From positions 1 to 6,625 of the forward strand of contig DMTJ01000333.1 in assembly GCA_003477185.1 (NCBI GenBank): 6,625 bases of DNA, written 5' to 3'. The notes beneath the pieces were generated by a model, which was not told the origin of the DNA, did no database searches, and was given only the letters and a program-made list of their open reading frames with translations. Positions 1-6,625 of the stretch are shown in pieces; position 1 is the stretch's first letter; each line of letters opens with the position of its first letter. A program made the translations under genes and the position numbers. The DNA comes from Lentisphaeria bacterium. Lineage in GTDB: Bacteria > Verrucomicrobiota > Lentisphaeria > JABSQK01 > UBA12247.

Positions 1-1
1 A

Positions 2-1858
2 CCCATCATTGTCGGTACCGCGCTGGTGGTGGTGGTCTACCTTCCGTTGTTCTTTCTGAGCGGCTTGGAAGGCCGGTTGTTCGCGCCGATCGGCCTTGCG
101 TACATCACCAGTGTTGTCGCCTCGTTGGCAGTGTCGCTGACGGTCACGCCAGCACTGTGCGCCTACTTACTGCCGAACTATGTCGAGAAAAAGGAACGCC
201 GAGACGGGCTATTGGTACGAGGACTGCGAGTCGTGGCCGACCGGACGATCCGGCTGAGCGTTCGCCATTCGCAGCACGTCCTGGCGACTCTCACGGGACT
301 GGTGGTGATCGGCATTGCCGTGCTGGCGATGCGCGGTACCCAATTTCTTCCGGAGTTCAACGAGGGGGTCGCGCAGATCAACCTGATGCTGCCGCCTGAG
401 ACGGGGCTGTCGACGTCGGATGCGTTCGGCCAGCGCAAGGAGCAGGTTTTGCTGGAGGTAGAGGGCGTGCGCTCGGTGGCACGACGAACGGGCCGCGCCC
501 AGGGCGATGAACATGCAATGGGCGCAAACGCGACCGAGACAATCATCACCTTCGCTCCCGACAGCGGTCGATCCCGTGAAGAGATGCTGGCGGATATTCG
601 AGACAAGCTGGGAAAGGCATTTCCCGGCGTGCCGATCGGGGTAGACCAGCCGCTGCAGCACTTGCTCAGCCACATGCTCAGCGGAGTCAAGGCGCAGGTC
701 GCGGTCAAAATCTACGGTCCAGACCTGGATGAGTTGCGCCGGTTGGCCGCGCAGGCTGAGCAGGAGATTCGAGCAGTCCCAGGCGTAGAGGATCTGTACG
801 TAGAGCAGCAGGTCTTGGTGCCGAGCATTTCCGTGCGCCCGAACCGCGAACTCTTGGCGCGGCATGGGCTGACGGTGGACGCAATCGCCGAGACAATTGA
901 GCTGGCAATGGGCGGCGAAGCGGTCTCACGCATGCTCGACGGCCAGTACAGCTATCCGATCGTGGTGAGGCTGGCGGCGCGCTATCGCAGCGACCTTGAG
1001 GCATTGCGTCAGCTGGTGGTGCACACGCCCGAGGGGCGCGCACTGCCGCTGGCAGATGTGGCGGAGATCGAGAAAACAAAAACCCCCAGCAACATCAACC
1101 GCGAGAACGTTTCACGGCGGATCGTGGTCCAGCACAATGTGGCCGGCCGGGCGCTTGGGGACGTGGTGGCTGATGTACAAAAGGCACTAGGCTCCGTGCG
1201 CGACAGCATCTCCGAGCTCGAAGGCTATCGTATCGAACTGAGCGGGCAGTTCGAGGCCCAACAAGCGGCCACCAAGCGCATCTTGCTGCTAAGCATCGTC
1301 AGCCTCGCAACGATGGTTCTGATCCTCTATCTACACTTCGGCTCGCTGAATTTGAGCTTACAGGTTTTAGCTGGGATTCCGATGGCATTCATCGGCGCGG
1401 TCGCCTATATCATGGCCAGCAATCAGGCGCTTTCGGTGGCTACGCTGGTCGGTTTGATCTCGCTGGGCGGTATTGCCACCAGAAATGCGATTCTTTTGCT
1501 GGACCACTACCTGCACATGATGCGTGAGGAAGGCGTGCCCTTTGGCATAGACTTGATCGCCCGTGCGGGCCAGGAGCGGATGGTGCCAGTGGTCATGACC
1601 GCGTTGACGAGCGGGATCGCGCTGATCCCACTGGCACTGGCACCAGGACAACCGGGCAAGGAAATTCTGTATCCGGTGGCGACCGTGATCATTGGCGGTC
1701 TGATCTCCAGCACATTGCTGGATTTCGTGGTGCGTCCGGCCCTGTTCGCACGCTTTGGCCAAGGTGCTGCGGAGCGGGTGGCCGACGCGCATTCTCACGC
1801 GCGCCTGCTAGATTTATACGGTTGTGATTCCCCTCAGGACGAGACGACAGGTCAATGA
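2..1858 (+). CDS. Heavy-metal efflux RND transporter permease, CzcA/CusA-type (3' part, 5' end outside window)
   Basis: Inner-membrane proton-driven pump subunit that, with a periplasmic adaptor and an outer-membrane channel, exports metal cations. The open frame runs from base 2 and encodes 618 residues to a TGA. Family members have about 1,040, so roughly 420 N-terminal residues, including the TM4 proton-relay segment, lie outside. Visible in order: end of TM5 and TM6 (EGRLFAP, then LTVTPAL), TM7 near residues 93-110, a periplasmic porter/docking region of about 300 residues, then TM8-TM12 near 427-446, 453-474, 478-502, 527-547 and 555-579. The heavy-metal subgroup is indicated by TGRAQGDEHA near residue 163, HMLSGVKAQVAVKIYG near 224 and GGIATRNAILLLDHY in TM10. 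A GTG at 26 lies inside TM5 and is not the true start. The metal cannot be assigned. The last residues form a polar tail with DAHSHA. The stop overlaps the mcsA start (ATGA), suggesting co-transcription. Confidence 0.93.
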   Translation, partial: PIIVGTALVVVVYLPLFFLSGLEGRLFAPIGLAYITSVVASLAVSLTVTPALCAYLLPNYVEKKERRDGLLVRGLRVVADRTIRLSVRHSQHVLATLTGLVVIGIAVLAMRGTQFLPEFNEGVAQINLMLPPETGLSTSDAFGQRKEQVLLEVEGVRSVARRTGRAQGDEHAMGANATETIITFAPDSGRSREEMLADIRDKLGKAFPGVPIGVDQPLQHLLSHMLSGVKAQVAVKIYGPDLDELRRLAAQAEQEIRAVPGVEDLYVEQQVLVPSISVRPNRELLARHGLTVDAIAETIELAMGGEAVSRMLDGQYSYPIVVRLAARYRSDLEALRQLVVHTPEGRALPLADVAEIEKTKTPSNINRENVSRRIVVQHNVAGRALGDVVADVQKALGSVRDSISELEGYRIELSGQFEAQQAATKRILLLSIVSLATMVLILYLHFGSLNLSLQVLAGIPMAFIGAVAYIMASNQALSVATLVGLISLGGIATRNAILLLDHYLHMMREEGVPFGIDLIARAGQERMVPVVMTALTSGIALIPLALAPGQPGKEILYPVATVIIGGLISSTLLDFVVRPALFARFGQGAAERVADAHSHARLLDLYGCDSPQDETTGQ

Positions 1859-2385
1859 ATTGTAAAGTCTGCAGTGCACCCGCAACGGTGCATATTCAGG
1901 AAGTTGTGGAAGGCGAGCAAACGACGATCAATCTGTGCCCAGATTGCGCGCAACGAATCGGCATCACGCCCGACAACCTGACGCCGGGAAACGTTGCCGA
2001 GTTTCTGGCAAGAATCGCACAGCTGGCACCGGATGAAACACCGGAACCGGACTGGCCGGAGCGCACCTGCGCCCGTTGTGGCTCGGACAGCAAGGCCGTG
2101 CAAACCACCGGCCGGCTGGGCTGCGTCACCTGCTATGAAGTGTTTTCAGACGTGCTCATGAATACGGTAGCAGGTCTGCACCGTGGCGACCTGCACACCG
2201 GAAAACAACCGCTCGGCAGTAACGATTCGGAGCCAGTCCCCGCAGTGCACGCGAACGTTGCCCGCGAGTCCATGCGGCGGAGCATGAAGAAGCGCCTGGA
2301 CGAAGCCGTGGCCAACGAGAAATACGAGCTTGCCCAGCACTTGCATGACGAATTAGAGCAGATGGAGCCGGACGATGCGGACTGA
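1855..2385 (+). CDS. mcsA: McsA-like zinc-finger/UVR protein, activator of protein arginine kinase
   Basis: Likely the activator and adaptor of the arginine kinase McsB encoded next; in Firmicutes McsA binds zinc and other metals and stimulates McsB. The 176-residue product matches the usual size. It has four CxxC pairs: C3/C6, C28/C31, C72/C75 and C90/C93, consistent with two four-cysteine metal sites. The stretch LHRGDLHTGK (108-117) matches the conserved His/HxGK segment of the family. Residues about 137-170 form a UVR motif (MKKRLDEAVANEKYELAQHL), also found in UvrB and in the ClpC middle domain, fitting interaction with McsB/ClpC. The end is acidic. The ATG overlaps the RND stop by 4 bases and only weak purine-rich sequence precedes it (AGGA at 1836-1839 is too far), so translational coupling is likely. 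The reading frame runs 11 bases into mcsB. Metal identity and activity are inferred from the family. Confidence 0.93.
   Translation: MNCKVCSAPATVHIQEVVEGEQTTINLCPDCAQRIGITPDNLTPGNVAEFLARIAQLAPDETPEPDWPERTCARCGSDSKAVQTTGRLGCVTCYEVFSDVLMNTVAGLHRGDLHTGKQPLGSNDSEPVPAVHANVARESMRRSMKKRLDEAVANEKYELAQHLHDELEQMEPDDAD
2364..2367 (+). promoter_or_regulatory. Ribosome binding site of mcsB
   Basis: GGAG sits inside the end of mcsA, 7 bases before the ATG at 2375. It favours this start over the next in-frame ATG at 2396, which lacks a purine-rich site, although that ATG would also give a family-like N-terminus. Confidence 0.6.
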
Positions 2386-3445
2386 TATTCGCGAAATGGC
2401 AGCAGCAAATGCTCCGTGGCTCAGCGTCGATGCTGACGACTCAGATGTGGTCTTTAGCTCTCGCATCCGGTTGGCGCGCAATATCGCGAGGTGGCCGTTT
2501 CCGCCGAGAGCCGAGCCCCATGATCGCGAGGCAGTGCTGGAAGCAACCCGTGAGTCCTTGTTGGCGCATGCGCAGTTCAGCCCCACGAGTGAAATTTCGT
2601 TTGATGGGCTGGAGAAGGGAGACCGACGCGTTCTGATTGAACGGCGCTTGGCGACCAAAGAGCTCTTCGATGGCCGCCCTGGCTGTGCGATATTCGTGGC
2701 CGAGGACGAGGCCGCCAGCGTGATGGTGAATGAAGAAGATCATCTCCGCATTCAATCGATTCTGCCCGGTCTCCAACTCGATCTGGCCTACGACATCGCT
2801 ACCGCGATCGATGACCACCTCTCTACTGATTTAGGCATTGCGTTTCATGATGACCTGGGCTATCTCACGAGTTGCCCGTCTAACGTGGGAACTGGCCTAC
2901 GCGCCTCGGTCATGCTGCACCTACCAGGGCTAGTTCTAGCGGAGACCATCAATGAATGCCTCGCCGCAATTCAGCAACTGGGCCTCGCAGTACGCGGCGT
3001 GGCTGGAGAAGGCTCGGAGACGCACGGCAATCTGTTCCAACTCTCGAATCAGTCCACGCTTGGTGAGACCGAAGCAGAGATCATTTCTGGGCTGGCACGT
3101 GCGACCCAACATCTGGTAAATTGCGAACGCAATGCCCGCAAAAAACTGGTGGAGCAGGTCTCAGACCGGCTTGCCGACTACGTGGGCCGGGCGTTCGGCT
3201 GTCTTCAACATGCCCACTGGCTCACTACGGATGAGGCCTTGATGTACCTAAGTGCATTGCGGCTTGGAACCGATATGAAAATGTTTAGTCAAATGGAGTC
3301 CGAATGGGTCAATGGCCTGTGGCTAGCGGTACAGTCCGGGCACTTACAGGCACGCGACGATGGGACCGGTCCACGCGCCAAACGCCCGGTGCGTCGCGCA
3401 CGACTGGTTCGGGCCAGACTCGCAGAAGTGACGCGTCCGGATTGA
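2375..3445 (+). CDS. mcsB: Protein arginine kinase McsB
   Basis: Transfers the ATP gamma-phosphate to arginine side chains of proteins, marking them for ClpC-ClpP degradation. The 356 residues fit the family (about 350-360) and the guanidino-kinase fold. Seen: nucleotide-binding SSRIRLARN (28-36); NEEDH (119-123) with the substrate-guanidinium glutamates; LTSCPSNVGTGLRAS (164-178), whose Cys167 matches the catalytic cysteine numbering of Bacillus McsB; and RGVAGEGSE (207-215), whose Glu212 matches the catalytic base. GNLFQLSNQSTLG follows at 218-230. The C-terminal allosteric motif RDxxRA, which senses phosphoarginine in Bacillus-type McsB, reads RPVRRA at 337-342, so its aspartate is replaced by proline. 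All catalytic residues are intact, so an active enzyme is expected, perhaps differently regulated. It overlaps mcsA by 11 bases. Creatine/arginine kinase of free guanidino compounds is unlikely because of size, GEGSE wording and the McsA/ClpC neighbours. Confidence 0.96.
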   Translation: MRTDIREMAAANAPWLSVDADDSDVVFSSRIRLARNIARWPFPPRAEPHDREAVLEATRESLLAHAQFSPTSEISFDGLEKGDRRVLIERRLATKELFDGRPGCAIFVAEDEAASVMVNEEDHLRIQSILPGLQLDLAYDIATAIDDHLSTDLGIAFHDDLGYLTSCPSNVGTGLRASVMLHLPGLVLAETINECLAAIQQLGLAVRGVAGEGSETHGNLFQLSNQSTLGETEAEIISGLARATQHLVNCERNARKKLVEQVSDRLADYVGRAFGCLQHAHWLTTDEALMYLSALRLGTDMKMFSQMESEWVNGLWLAVQSGHLQARDDGTGPRAKRPVRRARLVRARLAEVTRPD

Positions 3446-3460
3446 CGGGACGCTCGAAAC

Positions 3461-3483
3461 GAACCAAATTGTAGAGAACCAAA
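3461..3483 (+). repeat. Direct repeat GAACCAAA x2, 15-base spacing
   Basis: GAACCAAA occurs at 3461-3468 and exactly again at 3476-3483, with 7 bases (TTGTAGA) between. The start-to-start distance is 15 bases. It lies just after the mcsB stop and before clpC. It could be a regulator binding site or chance in an A-rich patch. Confidence 0.5.
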
Positions 3484-3494
3484 AAGCGAACGGG

Positions 3495-3503
3495 CCCCCC
3501 CCC
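3495..3503 (+). repeat. Homopolymeric C9 tract
   Basis: Nine consecutive C follow GGG (GGGCCCCCCCCC, 3492-3503) in the clpC leader, 55 bases before the ATG. It is outside any coding frame. Such tracts are prone to length change by slippage and to sequencing error. Confidence 0.85.
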
Positions 3504-3511
3504 TTCATCGC

Positions 3512-3532
3512 GCTTCCAGCAGAACTGGAGGC
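3512..3532 (+). promoter_or_regulatory. Hairpin upstream of clpC ribosome binding site
   Basis: GCTTCCAG (3512-3519) pairs with CTGGAGGC (3525-3532): eight pairs including one T:G wobble (3514:3530), with loop CAGAA. It ends 12 bases before the Shine-Dalgarno sequence. There is no following T-run, so a leader RNA structure is more likely than a terminator. The function is unknown. Confidence 0.45.
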
Positions 3533-3544
3533 AGAGACCCACGC

Positions 3545-3549
3545 AGGAG
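3545..3549 (+). promoter_or_regulatory. Strong ribosome binding site of clpC
   Basis: AGGAG lies 9 bases before the ATG at 3559. It decides the start: the next in-frame ATG at 3586, which would give the shorter N-terminus MHNFTPRA closer to many ClpC proteins, has no such site. It is the best Shine-Dalgarno in the window, suggesting clpC is translated independently of mcsB. Confidence 0.8.
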
Positions 3550-3558
3550 AGCCGGCAA

Positions 3559-6084
3559 ATGTCCGCAGAAAATTTCGATTTCCCAATGCACAACTTCACC
3601 CCTCGCGCGCAGCAGGTACTAAGCCTGGCGAAGAAAGAGGCGAAGCGGTTTGGCCATGACTATATAGGTACGGAACATCTGCTACTGGGCTTGATCAAGC
3701 TCGGTCAGGGCGTGGCCGTCATGGTCCTACAGGATATGAATCTAGACCTCGAGTCGGTTCGACTGGAGGTAGAACGTCAGTCCGGCACGGGCGGCACGAC
3801 CCTCCAAGAAGGCGATATTCCGTTTACGGCGCGCGTTAAGAAGGTTTTGTCCTTTGCTCGCCAGGAAGCACGGGCGTTGAACTATAATTACATTGGCACC
3901 GAGCACATCCTGCTCGGTCTGCTCAAGGAAGGCGAAGGCGTCGCCGCGCGCGTTTTGCGCAATCTCGATGTTGACGCCAACAAGGTCCGCAATGAAGTGC
4001 TGAAGCACTTGGACCCGAACTTTATCCCCGCGGATTCCAAAGACGATTCCTCCAGTGAGAGCGAGGAAACGGAAGAAAAGACACCTGCACTGACCGCATT
4101 CGGGCGGGACCTGACGAAGCTGGCCGTAAAGGGTGAGCTAGACCCGGTCATCGGCCGCGCCGACGAGATTGAACGTGTGATCCAAGTGCTCTGCCGCCGG
4201 ACCAAGAATAATCCAGTGCTGATTGGCGAGGCTGGCGTCGGCAAGACCGCAATCGTTGAGGGCTTGGCGCAGGCAGTCGTGCGAGGTGAAGTCCCGGAAC
4301 TGCTGCGCAATCGACGGGTGATCGCCCTCGACCTCCCGCTGATGGTGGCTGGCACGAAATACCGCGGGCAATTCGAAGAGCGGATCAAGGCTGTCATGGA
4401 GGAGATCAAAAACTCCGGCCGGATCATTCTTTTTATCGATGAACTGCACACGATCGTGGGTGCTGGCGGTGCGGAGGGCGCACTGGATGCATCCAACATC
4501 CTCAAGCCAGCTCTTTCGCGCGGCGAAATTCAGTGCATCGGTGCCACGACCCTGGATGAGTATCGTAAGTTTGTGGAAAAAGATGCAGCACTGGAACGGC
4601 GTTTCCAAGCCGTATTGGTGAACACTCCGTCTGCCGAAGAAGCCGTCGAGATCCTGATGGGCATCAAGTACAAATACGAGGAGCATCACCACGTCACCTA
4701 CACCGACGAGGCGGTGCGCTCCGCGGTTGCACTCTCCGATCGCTATATGCCCGGACGCCATCTTCCAGATAAGGCGATCGACATCATGGACGAAAGCGGC
4801 TCTCGCGCACGCATTAAATCAATGATTCGCCCGCCAGACCTCAAAGAGTTGGAGCAGGAAATCGCTGCGATCAATGGCCAGAAAAAGCTGGCTGTAGGCC
4901 AACAGAAGTACGAGGAGGCGGCCAACCTTCGGGACCGTGAGAAGCGGTTAAAGGAATCCCTCGACGCCACCCTGGCGGAATGGGAGAAATGCACCAATGA
5001 GAAGATCGTAGAGATCGGCGAGCCGGACATCACGCTTGTGGTCGCCAAGCTCACCGGAATTCCCGTCCAGCGGATGGAAGAGGCCGAGATGCAGCGCTTG
5101 CTGCGCATGGAAGACGACTTGAGCGAGTTGGTGGTCGGGCAGGGGCAGGCCGTACACACCCTGTCCCGCGCCTTGCGACGCTCCCGTGCTGGCCTCCAAG
5201 ACCCGCGGCGTCCGATCGGCTCCTTTATTTTTCTAGGCCCGAGCGGCGTCGGCAAGACACTCCTGGCCAAGACACTCGCAGAGTTCATGTTCGGCGATGC
5301 AGAAGCGTTGATTCAGGTAGACATGTCCGAGTACATGGAGAAGTTCAACGTCAGTCGTCTAGTCGGCTCACCTCCTGGCTACGTCGGGCACGGCGAAGGT
5401 GGCCAGCTCACCGAGAAAGTACGCCGACGCCCCTATTCCGTCGTCCTCTTTGACGAGATAGAGAAGGCACATCCGGACGTCATGAACATGATGCTCCAAG
5501 TCTTGGAAGAAGGCCAACTTACAGACAGCAACGGCGTAAAAGTCGACTTCCGCAACACGATTATTATCCTCACCTCAAATGTAGGTGCACGCAACCTGCA
5601 GAAGGCTGGCAGCCTCGGCTTTGTCAAAGCAGGCGCGTTGGACGAGAACCATGATCGGCTGCGGACGCATCTCGAAGAAGAGGCCAAGAAGCGCTTCCGC
5701 CCCGAGTTTCTCAATCGCATCGATGAGCTCATCGTCTTTCACCAATTGTCACGTGCCAACCTGCATAAGATCGTTGAGCTTGAGATCGAGAAAGTGCGTG
5801 ACCGCCTGAAGTCACGTTCGCTTGAGCTAACGTCTGGCAAAGATGTCCGCGACTTCCTGATCGACAAAGGCTTCAATCCAGAGTACGGCGCCCGGCCCAT
5901 TCGCCGGCTTATTGAGCGCCATATCGAGGATTCCTTGGCAGAGAAGATTCTGGCCGGTGAAATTCATGACGGCTCCCATGTAGAAGTGGTGCCGCAGGAC
6001 GGCAAGCTCACCTTTATCACGGCTCCTGCCGCTGACCCCGAGGAAGAAGTTTCTACCGAGTCCACCCAGCCCTTGCTGAATTGA
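3559..6084 (+). CDS. clpC: ATP-dependent Clp protease ATP-binding subunit ClpC
   Basis: AAA+ unfoldase of 841 residues (Bacillus ClpC has 810) that unfolds phosphoarginine-marked or adaptor-delivered proteins and threads them into ClpP. N-domain: two Clp repeats, about 12-75 and 88-150, each with a Thr (T14, T90) and a GTEH glutamate (E39, E115) corresponding to the Bacillus phosphoarginine pockets (T7/E32, T81/E106). A Ser/Glu-rich linker follows (about 156-174). NBD1: Walker A GEAGVGKT (K229), pore-loop Y268, Walker B D294/E295, and ERRF containing the predicted arginine finger. Middle domain with a UVR-like helix ([15 protein letters not shown] from 450), as in ClpC rather than the long ClpB middle domain. 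NBD2: Walker A GPSGVGKT (K566), pore-loop GYVG (Y608), Walker B D632/E633. LGF at 686-688 matches the ClpP-docking tripeptide. The C-terminus is an acidic extension. Its stop overlaps the downstream sigma-factor start. Confidence 0.97.
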   Translation: MSAENFDFPMHNFTPRAQQVLSLAKKEAKRFGHDYIGTEHLLLGLIKLGQGVAVMVLQDMNLDLESVRLEVERQSGTGGTTLQEGDIPFTARVKKVLSFARQEARALNYNYIGTEHILLGLLKEGEGVAARVLRNLDVDANKVRNEVLKHLDPNFIPADSKDDSSSESEETEEKTPALTAFGRDLTKLAVKGELDPVIGRADEIERVIQVLCRRTKNNPVLIGEAGVGKTAIVEGLAQAVVRGEVPELLRNRRVIALDLPLMVAGTKYRGQFEERIKAVMEEIKNSGRIILFIDELHTIVGAGGAEGALDASNILKPALSRGEIQCIGATTLDEYRKFVEKDAALERRFQAVLVNTPSAEEAVEILMGIKYKYEEHHHVTYTDEAVRSAVALSDRYMPGRHLPDKAIDIMDESGSRARIKSMIRPPDLKELEQEIAAINGQKKLAVGQQKYEEAANLRDREKRLKESLDATLAEWEKCTNEKIVEIGEPDITLVVAKLTGIPVQRMEEAEMQRLLRMEDDLSELVVGQGQAVHTLSRALRRSRAGLQDPRRPIGSFIFLGPSGVGKTLLAKTLAEFMFGDAEALIQVDMSEYMEKFNVSRLVGSPPGYVGHGEGGQLTEKVRRRPYSVVLFDEIEKAHPDVMNMMLQVLEEGQLTDSNGVKVDFRNTIIILTSNVGARNLQKAGSLGFVKAGALDENHDRLRTHLEEEAKKRFRPEFLNRIDELIVFHQLSRANLHKIVELEIEKVRDRLKSRSLELTSGKDVRDFLIDKGFNPEYGARPIRRLIERHIEDSLAEKILAGEIHDGSHVEVVPQDGKLTFITAPAADPEEEVSTESTQPLLN

Positions 6085-6625
6085 ACGCCGACCACCTCAT
6101 TCCTTCGCATGTCGACCAAGACCGCCCCGCCGTCGAGACGGATGTGGTGCAGGCATATCTGCGACAGATGGGGACGGTCGCACGGCTGACAAGCGAGGAG
6201 GAAACGCATTATGCCGAGCAGTTACAGCAGGCAAAGCATGACCTCGGTGCACTGCTCGCCAGATTCCCCAAGCTGCTGCTTACCCAGCTCAAGCTATGCC
6301 GTCCAAGCGAACTGCGGGAGATTCCCGGTGTTCCCGCCAGTCAGGAGCGCACCTCCCTTGAGAAGCGCCGCGCTTATCTGGCAACGCTAGTCGAAACGGT
6401 TCACCAAATCAGCCAGCGGCTTGACTCGATCAATTCCGAGCCCGCGAGTGATGCCACGGTAAGCCGGTCGTTGCTCTACCAAAGCCTGGAGCGCCTGACG
6501 GCCGAGCTGCAGCTCTCTTGCCGATTTTATCAGGACTTCATCGCTGACATTGACTCACGCGCCAAGAGCGTCGTCCAAGGGCACCTTTCGCTATGCGACT
6601 CTCAGGTGATCGTAATCTCCGTTCC
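6081..6625 (+). CDS. Sigma-70 family RNA polymerase sigma factor (5' part, 3' end outside window)
   Basis: The frame is open from TTG at 6081 to the window end (181 residues, no stop). An in-frame stop at 6033-6035 bounds it upstream. Between that stop and the GTG at 6144 the only start is TTG 6081, which overlaps the clpC TGA by 4 bases (TTGA). The GTG codons at 6144/6147 would cut into the conserved domain. Residues 21-49 match sigma region 1.2: [20 protein letters not shown], comparable to the DPVRMYMREMGTV...LT segment of RpoD. About 20 residues precede it, so a full region 1.1 is absent. Residues about 55-181 look helical and charged, with FPKLLLTQL resembling the start of the RpoD non-conserved region; region 2 is not reached. 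No clear Shine-Dalgarno is seen, so translation is probably coupled to clpC. The role, primary or alternative, cannot be decided. A different protein carrying only a region 1.2-like segment is less likely. Confidence 0.8.
   Translation, partial: MNADHLIPSHVDQDRPAVETDVVQAYLRQMGTVARLTSEEETHYAEQLQQAKHDLGALLARFPKLLLTQLKLCRPSELREIPGVPASQERTSLEKRRAYLATLVETVHQISQRLDSINSEPASDATVSRSLLYQSLERLTAELQLSCRFYQDFIADIDSRAKSVVQGHLSLCDSQVIVISV

Larger units (their letters stand above)
3446..3558 (+). other. 113-base leader between mcsB and clpC
   Basis: The only substantial non-coding gap in the window. In order it holds an 8-base direct repeat, a run of nine C, a hairpin and a strong ribosome binding site. No T-run follows the hairpin, so it does not look like an intrinsic terminator. 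A TTGACG at 3442-3447 resembles a -35 box, but no good -10 lies 16-18 bases downstream (CAAATT at best). An internal promoter or a post-transcriptional control element for clpC is possible but not shown. Confidence 0.7.

Noticed and set aside
26..28. GTG as the start of the RND gene
   Set aside because: The same frame is open to base 2 and the codons before GTG (PIIVGTAL) continue TM5 of the family, so the gene is truncated by the window edge.
3442..3470. Promoter for clpC (TTGACG -35-like box over the mcsB stop)
   Set aside because: No acceptable -10 at 16-18 bases spacing; the best candidate CAAATT matches only three of six positions.
3512..3532. Intrinsic terminator between mcsB and clpC
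   Set aside because: The hairpin is followed by AGAGACCC rather than a run of T.
3586..3588. Alternative clpC start giving MHNFTPRA
   Set aside because: It fits the family length well but has no Shine-Dalgarno, whereas AGGAG stands 9 bases before 3559.
3888..4761. Long antisense open frames (about 205 residues each) under clpC, and similar ones under the RND gene
   Set aside because: They lie opposite well-supported coding sequence, have low-complexity Ser/Arg- or His/Gln-rich translations with no recognisable domain, and lack ribosome sites. They are typical shadows in GC-rich DNA.
6144..6149. GTG codons as the sigma-factor start
   Set aside because: They would remove the beginning of region 1.2; the TTG at 6081 keeps it and gives a coupled overlap with the clpC stop.
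6085..6209. Minus-strand open frame across the clpC end
   Set aside because: It overlaps clpC and the sigma-factor gene antisense and shows no domain or ribosome site.

Overview
The window reads as one tightly packed plus-strand gene cluster. The order is: the 3' part of a heavy-metal-type RND efflux pump gene, mcsA, mcsB, clpC, and the 5' part of a sigma-70 family gene. Neighbouring genes overlap by 4, 11 and 4 bases. The one real gap is a 113-base leader in front of clpC. No RNA gene, mobile element, CRISPR array or convincing terminator was seen.

The core is a protein-arginine phosphorylation and degradation module. McsB is a guanidino-kinase-fold enzyme that phosphorylates arginines in proteins. 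McsA is its zinc-finger/UVR-domain activator. ClpC is the AAA+ unfoldase that recognises phosphoarginine-tagged proteins and feeds them to ClpP. The key residues known from the Bacillus proteins are present: NEEDH, Cys167 and Glu212 in McsB, and both Thr/Glu phosphoarginine pockets in the ClpC N-domain. ClpP, a phosphoarginine phosphatase (YwlE type) and the Firmicutes repressor CtsR are not in the window. In Bacillus the order is ctsR-mcsA-mcsB-clpC. Here the gene upstream of mcsA is an RND metal-efflux pump, and the gene overlapping the clpC end encodes a sigma factor.

The organism is most likely a Gram-negative with moderately high GC. An RND pump implies an outer membrane, and the ClpC N-domain wording ([15 protein letters not shown] after the second repeat) resembles the PVC group (Verrucomicrobiota, Lentisphaerota, Kiritimatiellota). 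This placement is from memory of family sequences and is moderate to low confidence.

The points most worth a second look are: the sigma-factor gene, easily missed because it starts at TTG and runs off the window; a changed RDxxRA phosphoarginine-sensing motif in McsB (RPVRRA); and the clpC leader, which holds a spaced 8-base direct repeat, a run of nine C and a hairpin just before a strong ribosome binding site.
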